Below are positions 1 through 7,632 of a stretch of DNA of 24,703 bases, piece after piece; the stretch's first letter is position 1, and every line of letters begins with the position of its first letter. This DNA comes from an uncultured Muribaculaceae bacterium (GTDB lineage: Bacteria; Bacteroidota; Bacteroidia; Bacteroidales; Muribaculaceae): NCBI GenBank assembly GCA_910583775.1, contig CAJTYD010000046.1, positions 1-24,703 on the forward strand. The letters are read 5' to 3'. The translations under genes were made by a program, and so were the position numbers. The notes under the pieces are model-generated. The model was not told the DNA's origin. It saw nothing but the letters and a program-made list of their open reading frames with translations, and did no database searches.

Positions 1-63
1 CACTTGGCTCCTCGGAGCCGTTAACAAACTCTCAAAAAATAACCGAAGTATTGTTCTAAAGAA

Positions 64-717
64 ATGCATGATAAAATAAAATACCAGGCAGGTTTAGATT
101 CTGCATTTTCACAGGTTCTCAACAATGTTAATGATATACTTATTGAGAATCAGGATATCAGCATTTCCTTACGAATCAATTACACCCATGAATCACTTGA
201 TAAAAAAATAATTGCTGATATAAATAGCATAATTGATCCATCTCTCAGAAATAGGATTAAGATAACGCCTCGAAAAGTATGGCAAATCAAAGCTGATAAA
301 TCTTTTTCACCGGTTTTGGTAGAAATTCTTGATGAATTTGAACAATCAGGTTATACAGTTCAAAGATGGAATCCTTCCACGACTTTTTATTCCTGTTATA
401 CAAATAAGGAATACTATAATGCAATTAATTATAATGGGAATGTCGTAAAGTGTACAGCTTGTGATGATTTGTATTCTAAAGATCCCTTAGGATTACTTTT
501 ACCTAACGGTCGCATTAAGTGAAAAGACAATTATGATTTAAAATATCTATCGAAATCCTTCGAGAATAATAGATGTCTTTCATGTAAAAAACTGCCGGCC
601 TGTATGGGGCAATGTCCCCGTAATTTCCTTTATGGCGCAAAAAAATGCAAATATGATTCAAGTGACAGATCTTTTGAAGATGAACTTCTTGACTTTATGA
701 AGAAATCATATAAATAA
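64..717 (+). pseudogene. Radical SAM/SPASM peptide maturase remnant, in-frame TGA
   Basis: This is the C-terminal part of a radical SAM protein of the SPASM type, a family that usually matures ribosomal peptides. Seen: residues 1-152 end at TGA (520-522), but the same frame continues without a break to TAA at 715-717 (217 codons). The Cys pattern of an auxiliary 4Fe-4S domain is split by the stop: KCTAC (C130, C133) lies before it, and CLSC, CMGQC and KKC (C171, C174, C180, C184 and a later Cys) after it. Homologs commonly have Trp after 'DGTI(K/E)', so TGA probably replaces TGG. The radical SAM CxxxCxxC core is missing: in frame, TAA at 40-42 precedes the ATG, and phrases such as MHDKIKYQAG normally sit mid-protein, so the 5' half is lost, frameshifted near 55-60, or outside the window. 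The region is AT-rich compared with the rest. The domain type is fairly sure; the exact family is not. Confidence 0.7.
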
Positions 718-723
718 TTTTTC

Positions 724-819
724 ATGAAGAATCAAATTCAATGTTATAATAATTCTTTAGAAAACTGTTTAAATTTCTTTAGAGAGAATATAATATTTGG
801 AATTAAAAAAGCTGATTAA
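724..819 (+). CDS. Small ORF or truncated N-terminus, possibly BtrH_N-like
   Basis: A 31-codon ORF starts 6 nt after the stop of the SPASM remnant and ends with TAA one base before the IS target dinucleotide. Seen: a Cys/Asn-rich start (QCYNNSLENCLNFF) followed by 'IIFGIKK'. This faintly resembles the N-terminus of BtrH_N-type proteins (a Cys early on, an 'L.N.L.Y.G' segment, then 'FG'). Inference: it could be the stump of a third gene of the locus, whose remainder was removed around the IS insertion. It could equally be a chance ORF. Confidence 0.25.
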   Translation: MKNQIQCYNNSLENCLNFFRENIIFGIKKAD

Positions 820-838
820 CTAAGTAGGGTGTTCAGTT

Positions 839-857
839 TGATGTTACAAAAACATCA
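839..857. repeat. Subterminal hairpin of the IS left end
   Basis: TGATGTT (839-845) pairs with AACATCA (851-857) around the 5-nt loop ACAAA. The same stem recurs at 24663-24681 in the second IS copy, where the loop reads CCGAA. The stem is kept while the loop differs, which suggests the structure itself matters, for example for transposase binding or for blocking read-through. The function is inferred. Confidence 0.6.
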
Positions 858-991
858 TTCAAAAACACCTTAAATTTGAATAAAAACACGTGCTGAAAAA
901 TCTTGATTTTTAGCGCAATAGAGTACATTGAAAAATTTGGATAATTCATTGATTTTAGTAACTTTATAGTCTAATAATCAACTAAAAAGCA

Positions 992-1231
992 ATGAAAAAG
1001 TCAGGTTCAGACACCACGAAAGAGACTCTAGAACAGGAGTTGAAACGTCTTCGTAAAGAGAACTCAAATCTTAAGAGTAGACTTAAGACCCAGAAGGAAG
1101 CCGACAAAGCCAAAATCAAGGATCTGAAGAAAGAACTCAAAAAAAAAGACGTGCCGACAATAACAATCTCAGAAGAGCAACGCAAGTTACTTTCGAGCCT
1201 GTTCCCGGACATAGATTCAGTTTTCAAATGA
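992..1231 (+). CDS. IS orf1: small charged coiled-coil protein
   Basis: This 79-residue protein is the first ORF of the insertion sequence. Seen: residues about 8-52 are almost entirely Lys, Glu, Leu, Asp and Arg in heptad-like order, a clear coiled coil, followed by a short tail ending SLFPDIDSVFK. It overlaps orf2 by four bases (ATGA at 1228-1231), so orf2 is probably translated by termination-reinitiation, or by -1 slippage making a fusion. A run of nine A at 1139-1147 is a possible slippery site, but the orf1 frame downstream of it looks more protein-like, which favours coupling. Its likely role is oligomerisation or a partner of the transposase. No homology is claimed. Confidence 0.65.
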   Translation: MKKSGSDTTKETLEQELKRLRKENSNLKSRLKTQKEADKAKIKDLKKELKKKDVPTITISEEQRKLLSSLFPDIDSVFK

Positions 1232-2439
1232 TCATGCTTTGTGTGCTGATCTATGTAAGAACCGGTTGTGGACTTCGTACAGTCATATCCATCATCGGAA
1301 TATTTGAGGAAGTCATGGGGGAAGCCTTCGGCAAGCTCCCATGCTATAATTCAGTAGCCAACTGGATCCGCAAGCTCGGTCTCTCTGTCTATGAGGAGGA
1401 TGCGCCCCAAGGTCGCAAGTATGCACATATCATTGACGAGAGTATCATGGTCAACAAGGAGAAACTTCTTCTTGTATTGGGTATTCCTGCCGAGCATGAA
1501 GGCCAGCCCCTGCGTCATGACGATATCACCGTACTGGAAATGCGCATCGGGGAATGCTTCAAACGCGGCGATGTCAAGGAGGCCATTGAAAAGGCTTCAG
1601 AGAAAGCCGGTTCGTCGGCAGAATACGGTCTATCCGATGGAGCGCATAATCTCGTCGGGGGCTTCAAGGATGCGGGTATATCCCATCATCTTGACATAAG
1701 CCATACGCTTGGCAACTGCATGAAGCATGTCTACGGAAAAGACTCTGAGTTTGCAGAACTTACGGAGAAACTCGGTAAGGTCAGACTCCAATATCATCTG
1801 ACAGACAAGGCGTGGCTGTTGCCTCCCAACATGCGAGCCATGGCACGGTTCATGAATCTCCGGGAGTGGGTCGTATGGGCACAGAAAATGCTTGGCTGTC
1901 TGGACTCCCTTGATGATGATCTGAAAGAGGCCTACGGCTTCCTTCGCCAGTACAGGGATCTCATTGAGGAACTTGGAGTCTGTGTAGAGACGATCGCCTA
2001 TATGGAGACAATCTGTAAGCAGCAAGGGTTCGGACTCAGGACCAACGTCCTTTGTCAGCACCACATAATCTGCAATCTCATCGGCAATGCCAACAACCGC
2101 CGTGCCTGTGTAGGAATCAGGATGCTGGACTACTTCAAGACGCAGGCTGAAATGCTCAATGGAATTACGCAGATACGTCACATATCCACCGACATTATTG
2201 AATCTGACTTCGGCATACTGAAATCCAAGATATCACCCAACAAACTGTATGGGTTCACCACCATGGTTCTCATATTGCCGCTGTATCCAAAAATCACTGT
2301 CTATTCTGACGCTGAAAAACAAAATTTCAAAGTACGCTTGGCCAATGTTAAACTTAAGGACATAGATCTCTGGGCCAGGGAGAATCTATCTCCGAATCGG
2401 GTGGCGCTCCGCTCCAAAACCCTCAATAAAGCGAGTTAA
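1228..2439 (+). CDS. IS orf2: probable DDE transposase
   Basis: This 403-residue protein fills the rest of the element and is the likely transposase. Seen: a helix-turn-helix-like N-terminus (residues about 10-50, ending 'YNSVANWIRKLG'), then candidate DDE residues D70 in 'AHIIDES', D137 in 'GLSDGAH' (D156 in 'HHLDISH' is an alternative) and E325 in 'TDIIESDFGILKSK'. Each lies at the end of a hydrophobic strand, as in RNase H-like transposases. The spacing between the second D and E leaves room for an insertion domain (about residues 165-310). The ORF is intact from its ATG, which overlaps the orf1 stop, to TAA near the right inverted repeat, so the element may be active. I do not recognise the IS family. 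Confidence 0.75.
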   Translation: MIMLCVLIYVRTGCGLRTVISIIGIFEEVMGEAFGKLPCYNSVANWIRKLGLSVYEEDAPQGRKYAHIIDESIMVNKEKLLLVLGIPAEHEGQPLRHDDITVLEMRIGECFKRGDVKEAIEKASEKAGSSAEYGLSDGAHNLVGGFKDAGISHHLDISHTLGNCMKHVYGKDSEFAELTEKLGKVRLQYHLTDKAWLLPPNMRAMARFMNLREWVVWAQKMLGCLDSLDDDLKEAYGFLRQYRDLIEELGVCVETIAYMETICKQQGFGLRTNVLCQHHIICNLIGNANNRRACVGIRMLDYFKTQAEMLNGITQIRHISTDIIESDFGILKSKISPNKLYGFTTMVLILPLYPKITVYSDAEKQNFKVRLANVKLKDIDLWARENLSPNRVALRSKTLNKAS

Positions 2440-2493
2440 TTTTGGAACACGGAACTGAACACCCTACTTATTTATAAAGAAAACAAGAATAAG

Positions 2494-4599
2494 ATGAAGA
2501 CCTATATAATTTCTCATACCGGATTTATTTGTGGGATTGTTTTGTCTCTTAACATTGGGGGGCTTTCAGTTCATGCGCAGAATGATTCTTCTAAAGATAC
2601 CATAAACGGGAAGAAACTCAAAGAGGTAGTAGTAAAGGGAAAACAGATTAAACATGAAGGAATGAAAGACATCATGTTTTTAAACAGACAGAACCGGGAA
2701 TTCGGTTCAAATGCACTTGATGCAATCAGCTCCCTCCCTCTTCTGACAACCACTCTTGACGATGACAAATTAACATCAAGAGACGGCCAATCGGTATTTA
2801 TTCTTATCAACGGCATCCCTTCCGACGGACTAAACCTGCGGACCTATCAGGCAGATGATATAGCAAAAGTGGAATATTATCAGTTTGCTCCCGCTGAATA
2901 TATGACATTTACACAAGGACCGGTGGCTAACATTATTCTCAAGAAACGTACCAACAGGCTCTATTCCGCCTATCTTTCCTCCCGGAATCATCTGAACAGA
3001 ACTCATACAACCGATCAGATTAATCTTACATACGCCGACTCGCTAAACCAAGTCAAGGCCAATTACTACATAATGGCGGCAAATACCCCTATAAAATCGT
3101 CAGACAGGATAAGATATCAGGACGGCAGTAGCAGCGATTACGCGACTCAGGGAGCCAGAAACAAATTTAACGAACAGAAAGTATGGGCATCTTACCAGAG
3201 GTTTCAGGGAAAGAACCTCTTTAATATAGAAGCGGGGTATTACTGGAATCCCTCAAGCCGTGATATATCTCCCGGTCAGATCACTATAAAGGAGCCCTCC
3301 GGAGATCAATATAGCGGCGGTGCCTATGATATGCTTTCCAACAGATCCAGCAGGCTCTATGCCAATCTATATTATGCCTACTCTTTCTCTCCGGCAAGCA
3401 AACTCGCCATAAATGTCGTCAACACATTCGGCTATGCAGGATCCCACAATATAATCCGACGGGATGTCGACGAGATGCCCTCCATGACATACGAGATCGA
3501 AAACAGCGTAGACAATCATATTTACTCCCTGATCGCGTATGCTTATTATTATATGCCTCTTCTGAGAGGATTTTTCAGTTCCGGCCTCAACTGGACATAC
3601 ACCACCATGACACAGGAAACCGAAAACTCCAAGTTCTATCCAAAGACCAACTCAGGCCTCGCTTTTGCCGGCTGGCAGAGGACTTTCGGCGTTTTCTCAT
3701 TCATGCCAACGGTCGGAGCGCAGTTACAGATCCAGGATAACGGTTCAGTCTCTACCTCGTATATGAGCCCATACGCCCAGATTTCATTCCGAGCAATGGG
3801 AAAAGGGAAGCTTAGCGGACTGTCGGCAAGTCTGTCATTGCGGGCAATGCAGATCTCCCCCTCTGTCGGGAATCTCGCGCCCAATCCGACAAACATAACC
3901 GACAAACTTATCTCTATCGGCAACTCCGGCCTGAAAAGGATGCTAAATCTCGGAGCCAACCTCAATCTTACATACCATCTTCCCAAAGGCAACAACATAA
4001 TGCTGATATACAAGCCAAATTTTTATAAAAAGCAGATCATGCCGATTCTATATCAGGATAACGAAGTCACGTATATACAAAGTATAAACGGATCTAACTA
4101 CAATTCCCATAACATCGACCTGACTTTTACACTCAAACCGTTCAAATGGCTCTCCATCTCTCCTAACGTAGCATACAGCCATGTGAATTATCACACTCCG
4201 ACAACCCGTGTGAATGAAGGCAGATGGTATTACTCGGGAGGCATTTTCGCCACATTCCCCCATTGGGATTTCGGAGCATACACCAACTGCCATACAAAAT
4301 CGTATGAGGGAGACTTCATAATCCGCGGAGCGGGACAACACGGAGCATACGTAAACTGGAAGTACAAAGGGTTCACGGCCTCCATAAGATACCACTACAT
4401 GCAGTATTCAGTAATCGACAGGTTCGGAAAACTTAACAATTTCCAATACAGACACACAAGAGATTTTACTAAAAACGACATTACATTGACCCTTACATAC
4501 TTTATATCCAAAGGAAAGACAAGAAGGCACGACGACAAGATCATAAACAATTCCGACAACACCACCGGTCTGTCAGACTATAACTCTACCCGGAATTAG
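2494..4599 (+). CDS. TonB-dependent receptor-like outer-membrane barrel protein
   Basis: This 701-residue protein is predicted to sit in the outer membrane. Seen: a signal peptide (residues 1-29, cut after 'VHAQ'), a short leader, then a plug-like region (about 40-155) with 'LKEVVVKGKQI', 'VFILINGIPSDG', 'IAKVEYYQFAPAEY' and 'VANIILKK', which match TonB-receptor plug strands. The rest alternates aromatic and polar residues, as in a beta barrel. There is no N-terminal carboxypeptidase-like domain, so it is not a standard SusC. Such proteins occur beside radical SAM/SPASM maturases in Bacteroidetes RiPP loci, so export or uptake of the peptide product is a reasonable guess. The IS right end is only 23 bp upstream and no -7 box lies in between, so expression must start in or before the IS. 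The C-terminal tail is polar. Confidence 0.78.
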   Translation: MKTYIISHTGFICGIVLSLNIGGLSVHAQNDSSKDTINGKKLKEVVVKGKQIKHEGMKDIMFLNRQNREFGSNALDAISSLPLLTTTLDDDKLTSRDGQSVFILINGIPSDGLNLRTYQADDIAKVEYYQFAPAEYMTFTQGPVANIILKKRTNRLYSAYLSSRNHLNRTHTTDQINLTYADSLNQVKANYYIMAANTPIKSSDRIRYQDGSSSDYATQGARNKFNEQKVWASYQRFQGKNLFNIEAGYYWNPSSRDISPGQITIKEPSGDQYSGGAYDMLSNRSSRLYANLYYAYSFSPASKLAINVVNTFGYAGSHNIIRRDVDEMPSMTYEIENSVDNHIYSLIAYAYYYMPLLRGFFSSGLNWTYTTMTQETENSKFYPKTNSGLAFAGWQRTFGVFSFMPTVGAQLQIQDNGSVSTSYMSPYAQISFRAMGKGKLSGLSASLSLRAMQISPSVGNLAPNPTNITDKLISIGNSGLKRMLNLGANLNLTYHLPKGNNIMLIYKPNFYKKQIMPILYQDNEVTYIQSINGSNYNSHNIDLTFTLKPFKWLSISPNVAYSHVNYHTPTTRVNEGRWYYSGGIFATFPHWDFGAYTNCHTKSYEGDFIIRGAGQHGAYVNWKYKGFTASIRYHYMQYSVIDRFGKLNNFQYRHTRDFTKNDITLTLTYFISKGKTRRHDDKIINNSDNTTGLSDYNSTRN

Positions 4600-4625
4600 A
4601 AAACTCAGTTCATCACATACATAAA

Positions 4626-4664
4626 AAACGCATGGAGGTCACATCGACAGACCTCCATGCGTTT
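4626..4664. terminator. Bidirectional terminator, TonB-like gene / aguB
   Basis: Fifteen bases, AAACGCATGGAGGTC (4626-4640), pair perfectly with 4650-4664 around a 9-nt loop. Six A at 4623-4628 give a good U-tract for the minus-strand aguB transcript, while the plus side has only a short T run. It lies between two convergent genes. Confidence 0.9.
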
Positions 4665-4687
4665 AATTAAAGTTTCTCTGTGCGCTT

Positions 4688-5578
4688 CTACTTCAGAAAG
4701 CGTTTTGTTAGGTCGCTGTAACAGTCAATGCGGCGGTCGCGGAAGAAAGGCCACCATTGGCGCACATTCTCCGAACGCATAAGATCGACATCGACCACTC
4801 CTTCACAAGGGCCGTTGTCGGGAGCCTCAAAGAGGAACTCTCCCTGCGGGCCGCATACAAAGCTCGAACCCCAGAAATCAATGCCCGAAGTCTGTCCCGA
4901 AGGGTCCTCCTCGAAACCGCAGCGGTTCACGCTCACAACCGGAATACCGTTGGCCACCGCATGAGCCCGCTGAATAGTTATCCAGGCCTCGCGCTGACGC
5001 GCTTTCTCATCTGCCGGATCATCCGGATTCCAGCCGATCGCCGTGGGATAAATCAGCATTTCGGCACCACGCATCGCCATAAGCCTCGCGGCTTCGGGAT
5101 ACCACTGGTCCCAGCATACAAGCACGCCTAATTTGCCCAAAGAGGTCTGTATCGGTTCAAACCCGAGATCGCCGGGGGTGAAATAGAATTTCTCATAGAA
5201 GCCGGGATCATCCGGAATATGCATCTTCCTGTAACGTCCGGCCTCCCGGCCGTCGCTGTCAAAGACAACCGCCGTGTTATGGTAAAGTCCCGGAGCACGA
5301 CGCTCGAAGCTGCTCGTCACAAGCACTATATTATTATTCGCAGCCGCCTCAGAATAGAAATCAGTAAACTCCCCGGGCAATTCACAGGCAAAACTGAAAT
5401 TCCCGACATCTTCAGTCTGGCAGAAATAAGGAGAATCATGCAGCTCCGACAACACTACAAGCTGAGCCCCGTCGGTGGCGAGATTCTCTATCGCCATTAG
5501 ATTTCTCGCACGGTTCAGTCCTACGTCCTCACTGAATGAATGCTGGATGATTCCAGTCTTTATAACTTTTTCTTTCAT
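4688..5578 (-). CDS. aguB: N-carbamoylputrescine amidase
   Basis: It hydrolyses N-carbamoylputrescine to putrescine, CO2 and ammonia, the last step of the agmatine route to putrescine, in the cytosol. Seen: a nitrilase/CN-hydrolase fold of the usual length (296 residues) with the catalytic Glu-Lys-Cys triad E45 ('LSELHDSPYF'), K118 ('YRKMHIPDDPGFYEKFYF') and C155 ('LVCWDQWYPE'). The 'HIPDDPGFYEKFYFTPGD' stretch is characteristic of AguB. It starts 32 bp after the stop of aguA on the same strand, so the two form an operon. The ATG at 5576-5578 follows an A-rich leader without a clear Shine-Dalgarno, as is usual in Bacteroidetes. Confidence 0.95.
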   Translation of the reverse strand: MKEKVIKTGIIQHSFSEDVGLNRARNLMAIENLATDGAQLVVLSELHDSPYFCQTEDVGNFSFACELPGEFTDFYSEAAANNNIVLVTSSFERRAPGLYHNTAVVFDSDGREAGRYRKMHIPDDPGFYEKFYFTPGDLGFEPIQTSLGKLGVLVCWDQWYPEAARLMAMRGAEMLIYPTAIGWNPDDPADEKARQREAWITIQRAHAVANGIPVVSVNRCGFEEDPSGQTSGIDFWGSSFVCGPQGEFLFEAPDNGPCEGVVDVDLMRSENVRQWWPFFRDRRIDCYSDLTKRFLK

Positions 5579-5610
5579 TTTCTATCAAATAATCACTTTT
5601 TTCAAAATAA

Positions 5611-6678
5611 TCACTCCGGAAAGACATCTGAATTAAGAAGATCTTCGGGAAGCTGCATCGTGGAGCAATGCAACGAGCCGTGCTGACGGATAAGCGTCCG
5701 GCAATCAACCGGAACTACCTCATGATCCGGGAAAGCGATTCTTACCGTATGGCAGGCTAGCGTATCGTTCTGCGGCTGACCGTACACAGGCATGAAGATG
5801 CACTCCGGAGTGACAAGATAATTTGCGTATGTAGCCGGCATCGGATCTCCGTTTTCATCAACCAAAGTATCAGGCAACGGCAGTTCCACAAGATTATACG
5901 GCATACCTTCTTTGGTGCGGAACATCTCGAGCTGAGCCCTCATCTTCAGCAGCTCCTCGAAATGCGGATTGTCCATATCACGGCATCCTGTGAAAATAAT
6001 CGTGTTCCCAGGGGCCATCCGGCAAAGAGTATCGATATGCGAATCTGTATCATCGCCGGCAAGAGCGCCGTAGTCGAGCCAGAGGATATGTTCGGCTCCA
6101 AGCCGCTGTTCAAGAATCGCTCCTACCTCGGCCTTTGTTTTGCCGCCGTTACGGTTCGGAGAGGTGAGACAGCGTGTGGTAGTCAGGAAAGTGCCGTCGC
6201 CGTCGGTTTCTATCGATCCCCCCTCGAGAATGAAGTCACGCTCGTTCCGATAAACGGATTTCTCGAAAAACCAGCGTTCATCAAGATGCAGGTTCACCAG
6301 ATTGTCGCGGTCAGCGGCAAACTTCAGGCCCCAGCCGTTAAACCCGAAATCAAGCGCCCGGAGACGCTCACCCCTTTCCACGGATATGGGGCCGTAATCG
6401 CGCGTCCAGGTGTCGTTATACATCATTTCAACGAGAGTAAGTCTTTTCGGATCACAATTATCAAGAAGGAGCGAAGCCCTTATCTCGTTGGATGTCAACA
6501 CAAGACAATTCACACCATGTGTCGTCAACGCCTCTATCAAAAGCCGGTATTGCTCTCTTGCCTCCGGAAGAATATAATTCCAGTCGGTATGAGCTTCAGG
6601 AAGAGCCAGAAGCACGCTTCCGCAGCTCTCCCATTCGGCAATCATTCTAGTATTTCTGTATGGATGATGATTTCCCAT
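5611..6678 (-). CDS. aguA: Agmatine deiminase (PAD_porph family)
   Basis: It converts agmatine to N-carbamoylputrescine, the substrate of the next gene product. Seen: 355 residues with the guanidino-group-modifying motifs in order: 'NDTWTRDYGP' (D89, R93, D94), 'LEGGSIE' (E152), 'DSHIDT' (H214, D216) and the nucleophilic Cys in 'GSLHCSTMQ' (C338). Without neighbours it could be any peptidylarginine deiminase-like enzyme, but the adjacent aguB makes agmatine the likely substrate. The start is uncertain: the ATG at 6676-6678 gives an extra 11 residues before 'MIAEWESCGSVLLALP', which is where many homologs begin (ATG at 6643-6645). Neither has a strong ribosome site. A promoter candidate lies at 6754-6761. 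Confidence 0.93.
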   Translation of the reverse strand: MGNHHPYRNTRMIAEWESCGSVLLALPEAHTDWNYILPEAREQYRLLIEALTTHGVNCLVLTSNEIRASLLLDNCDPKRLTLVEMMYNDTWTRDYGPISVERGERLRALDFGFNGWGLKFAADRDNLVNLHLDERWFFEKSVYRNERDFILEGGSIETDGDGTFLTTTRCLTSPNRNGGKTKAEVGAILEQRLGAEHILWLDYGALAGDDTDSHIDTLCRMAPGNTIIFTGCRDMDNPHFEELLKMRAQLEMFRTKEGMPYNLVELPLPDTLVDENGDPMPATYANYLVTPECIFMPVYGQPQNDTLACHTVRIAFPDHEVVPVDCRTLIRQHGSLHCSTMQLPEDLLNSDVFPE

Positions 6679-6740
6679 CTAATTTCACTTTATGAATTCT
6701 CATTGAAAACAGACCGAATGCAAAAAATATATTCCTTCAA

Positions 6741-6780
6741 TCCTGTTTGCTCTCAAAAATAACAATAATTATCCTGTTTG
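6741..6780 (-). promoter_or_regulatory. aguAB promoter with flanking direct repeats
   Basis: On the minus strand, TATTTTTG (6754-6761) matches the Bacteroidetes -7 consensus TAnnTTTG. It is bracketed by two copies of the 9-mer TCCTGTTTG (plus-strand reading) at 6741-6749 and 6772-6780, spaced exactly 31 bp, about three helical turns, so both lie on the same face of DNA. One copy covers the expected -33 region and the other the likely start of transcription, an arrangement that would suit a repressor. The box and repeats are seen; the regulation is inferred. Confidence 0.45.
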
Positions 6781-6833
6781 AGAAAATAAATGGACTTTTT
6801 TTATTATTTTCGCGAAAATAAGCGATAATTTTA

Positions 6834-7028
6834 GAGTGTGTTTGAATTTAAATGAAATTAATACAGATAGAGATTTTTGAGGGATTCAAGCAAGTTGAGA
6901 AAGGAGAAACCTCTCGGTTTCGACTGCCGAAACTTGGCTTAAATCACCAAAAAGATCATCTGTAGTGATTTCAAGATTTTCCATTACATTCTCTAATAAT
7001 TAAAATCGGTTTAAATTCAAACACACTC
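6834..7028. mobile_element. MITE-like element with TTA target duplication
   Basis: A 195 bp non-coding element with perfect 19 bp inverted ends: GAGTGTGTTTGAATTTAAA at 6834-6852 and its reverse complement at 7010-7028. TTA occurs directly outside both ends (6831-6833 and 7029-7031), consistent with a 3 bp target duplication of the TNA type known for some IS5-family elements. The interior has no gene; part of it (about 6897-6945) can fold back on itself. It fills most of the 405 bp gap between aguA and the DUF1599 gene, so it may influence transcription of either. The IS5 link is inferred; no parent transposase is in the window. Confidence 0.72.
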
Positions 7029-7083
7029 TTAATGAAAACCACATCCTTTCCAAGTAGAAAAGGAGCTGACTAAACATAAAGAA

Positions 7084-7632
7084 ATGAGCAAAACCCACAA
7101 TACACCGGAAGAATTCGCAGCCATGAAAGAGCTGTGTAGAGACGTTTTCGAGAAAAAACTTAAAGATTACGGCACATCCTGGAGAGTGATGCGCCCCTCG
7201 AGTCTCACAGACCAGATCTACATCAAGGCACGCCGCATACGTTCTCTTGAGGAAAAAGGAGAGCAGGCGGCCGAAATCAACGAAGGGATCGAGCCTGAAT
7301 TCATCGGAATCGTAAACTACTGCGCCATAGCTCTTATCCAGCTTCAGCTCGGTCCGGGGCTCCCCCTTGAACCGGAGGAGGCAATCAGTCTTTACCGTCA
7401 TAAGGTGGACGACGCCACAAAACTCATGACAGCCAAGAACCATGATTACGACGAAGCCTGGCGCGAGATGCGGATAAGCAGTTTCACCGACATAATCCTC
7501 CAGAAACTTATGCGCACCAAAGAGATCGAGGACCACAACGGCAAGACTCTCGTGAGTGAAGGTATAGACGCCAACTACATGGACATGATCAACTATGCAA
7601 TATTCGCGCTTATCAAGATACACTTCGCCTGA
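7084..7632 (+). CDS. DUF1599 protein, two tandem copies of the domain
   Basis: This protein of 182 residues matches DUF1599 (also called nucleotide modification associated domain 1). Seen: two internal repeats, about residues 18-90 and 104-181, each with 'K/H-DYg..WR.MR.SSlTD.I..K..R...', an acidic 'EgI...f/y..i.NY..fALI.' segment and similar spacing. The conserved polar and acidic residues in both halves (DYGTSWRVMR / DYDEAWREMR) suggest a small-ligand or metal-binding helical protein. The molecular function is not established to my knowledge. Its 3' end overlaps the next gene by 38 nt, so the two are one operon. The start follows a short A-rich leader (AAACATAAAGAA). The MITE ends 55 bp upstream. 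Confidence 0.85.
   Translation: MSKTHNTPEEFAAMKELCRDVFEKKLKDYGTSWRVMRPSSLTDQIYIKARRIRSLEEKGEQAAEINEGIEPEFIGIVNYCAIALIQLQLGPGLPLEPEEAISLYRHKVDDATKLMTAKNHDYDEAWREMRISSFTDIILQKLMRTKEIEDHNGKTLVSEGIDANYMDMINYAIFALIKIHFA

Larger units (their letters stand above)
823..2468 (+). mobile_element. Insertion sequence, two ORFs, TIR AGTAGGGTGTTCAGTT
   Basis: This is a complete insertion sequence of about 1.65 kb. Seen: perfect inverted ends, AGTAGGGTGTTCAGTT at 823-838 and its reverse complement at 2453-2468, each flanked outside by TA (821-822 and 2469-2470), which fits a TA target duplication. TA also precedes the second copy at 24647, so it may instead belong to the element. Just inside the left end is a perfect 7 bp hairpin (839-845/851-857), and a bulged hairpin (892-902/905-914) lies in the leader. 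It carries orf1 (992-1231) and orf2 (1228-2439). It sits 23 bp before the start codon of the TonB-like gene and separates that gene from the SPASM remnant. I cannot name the IS family. Confidence 0.88.

Noticed and set aside
1..60. Inverted repeat GGCTCC-TC-GGAGCC near position 6 as a terminator
   Set aside because: There is no T run after it, the loop is too short, and the segment may belong to the decayed gene upstream.
520..522. TGA as a selenocysteine codon
   Set aside because: The position fits Trp rather than a catalytic Cys, no SECIS-like hairpin was recognised right after it, and the gene's 5' half is also missing.
1139..1147. A9 run in IS orf1 as a programmed -1 frameshift site joining orf1 and orf2
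   Set aside because: The slip leads into the orf2 frame, but the orf1 frame downstream looks like real protein and the ATGA overlap explains coupling more simply. Kept only as a remark.
5962..6762. Plus-strand reading frame opposite aguA
   Set aside because: It is antisense to a gene with all catalytic motifs; its product has no recognisable domain.
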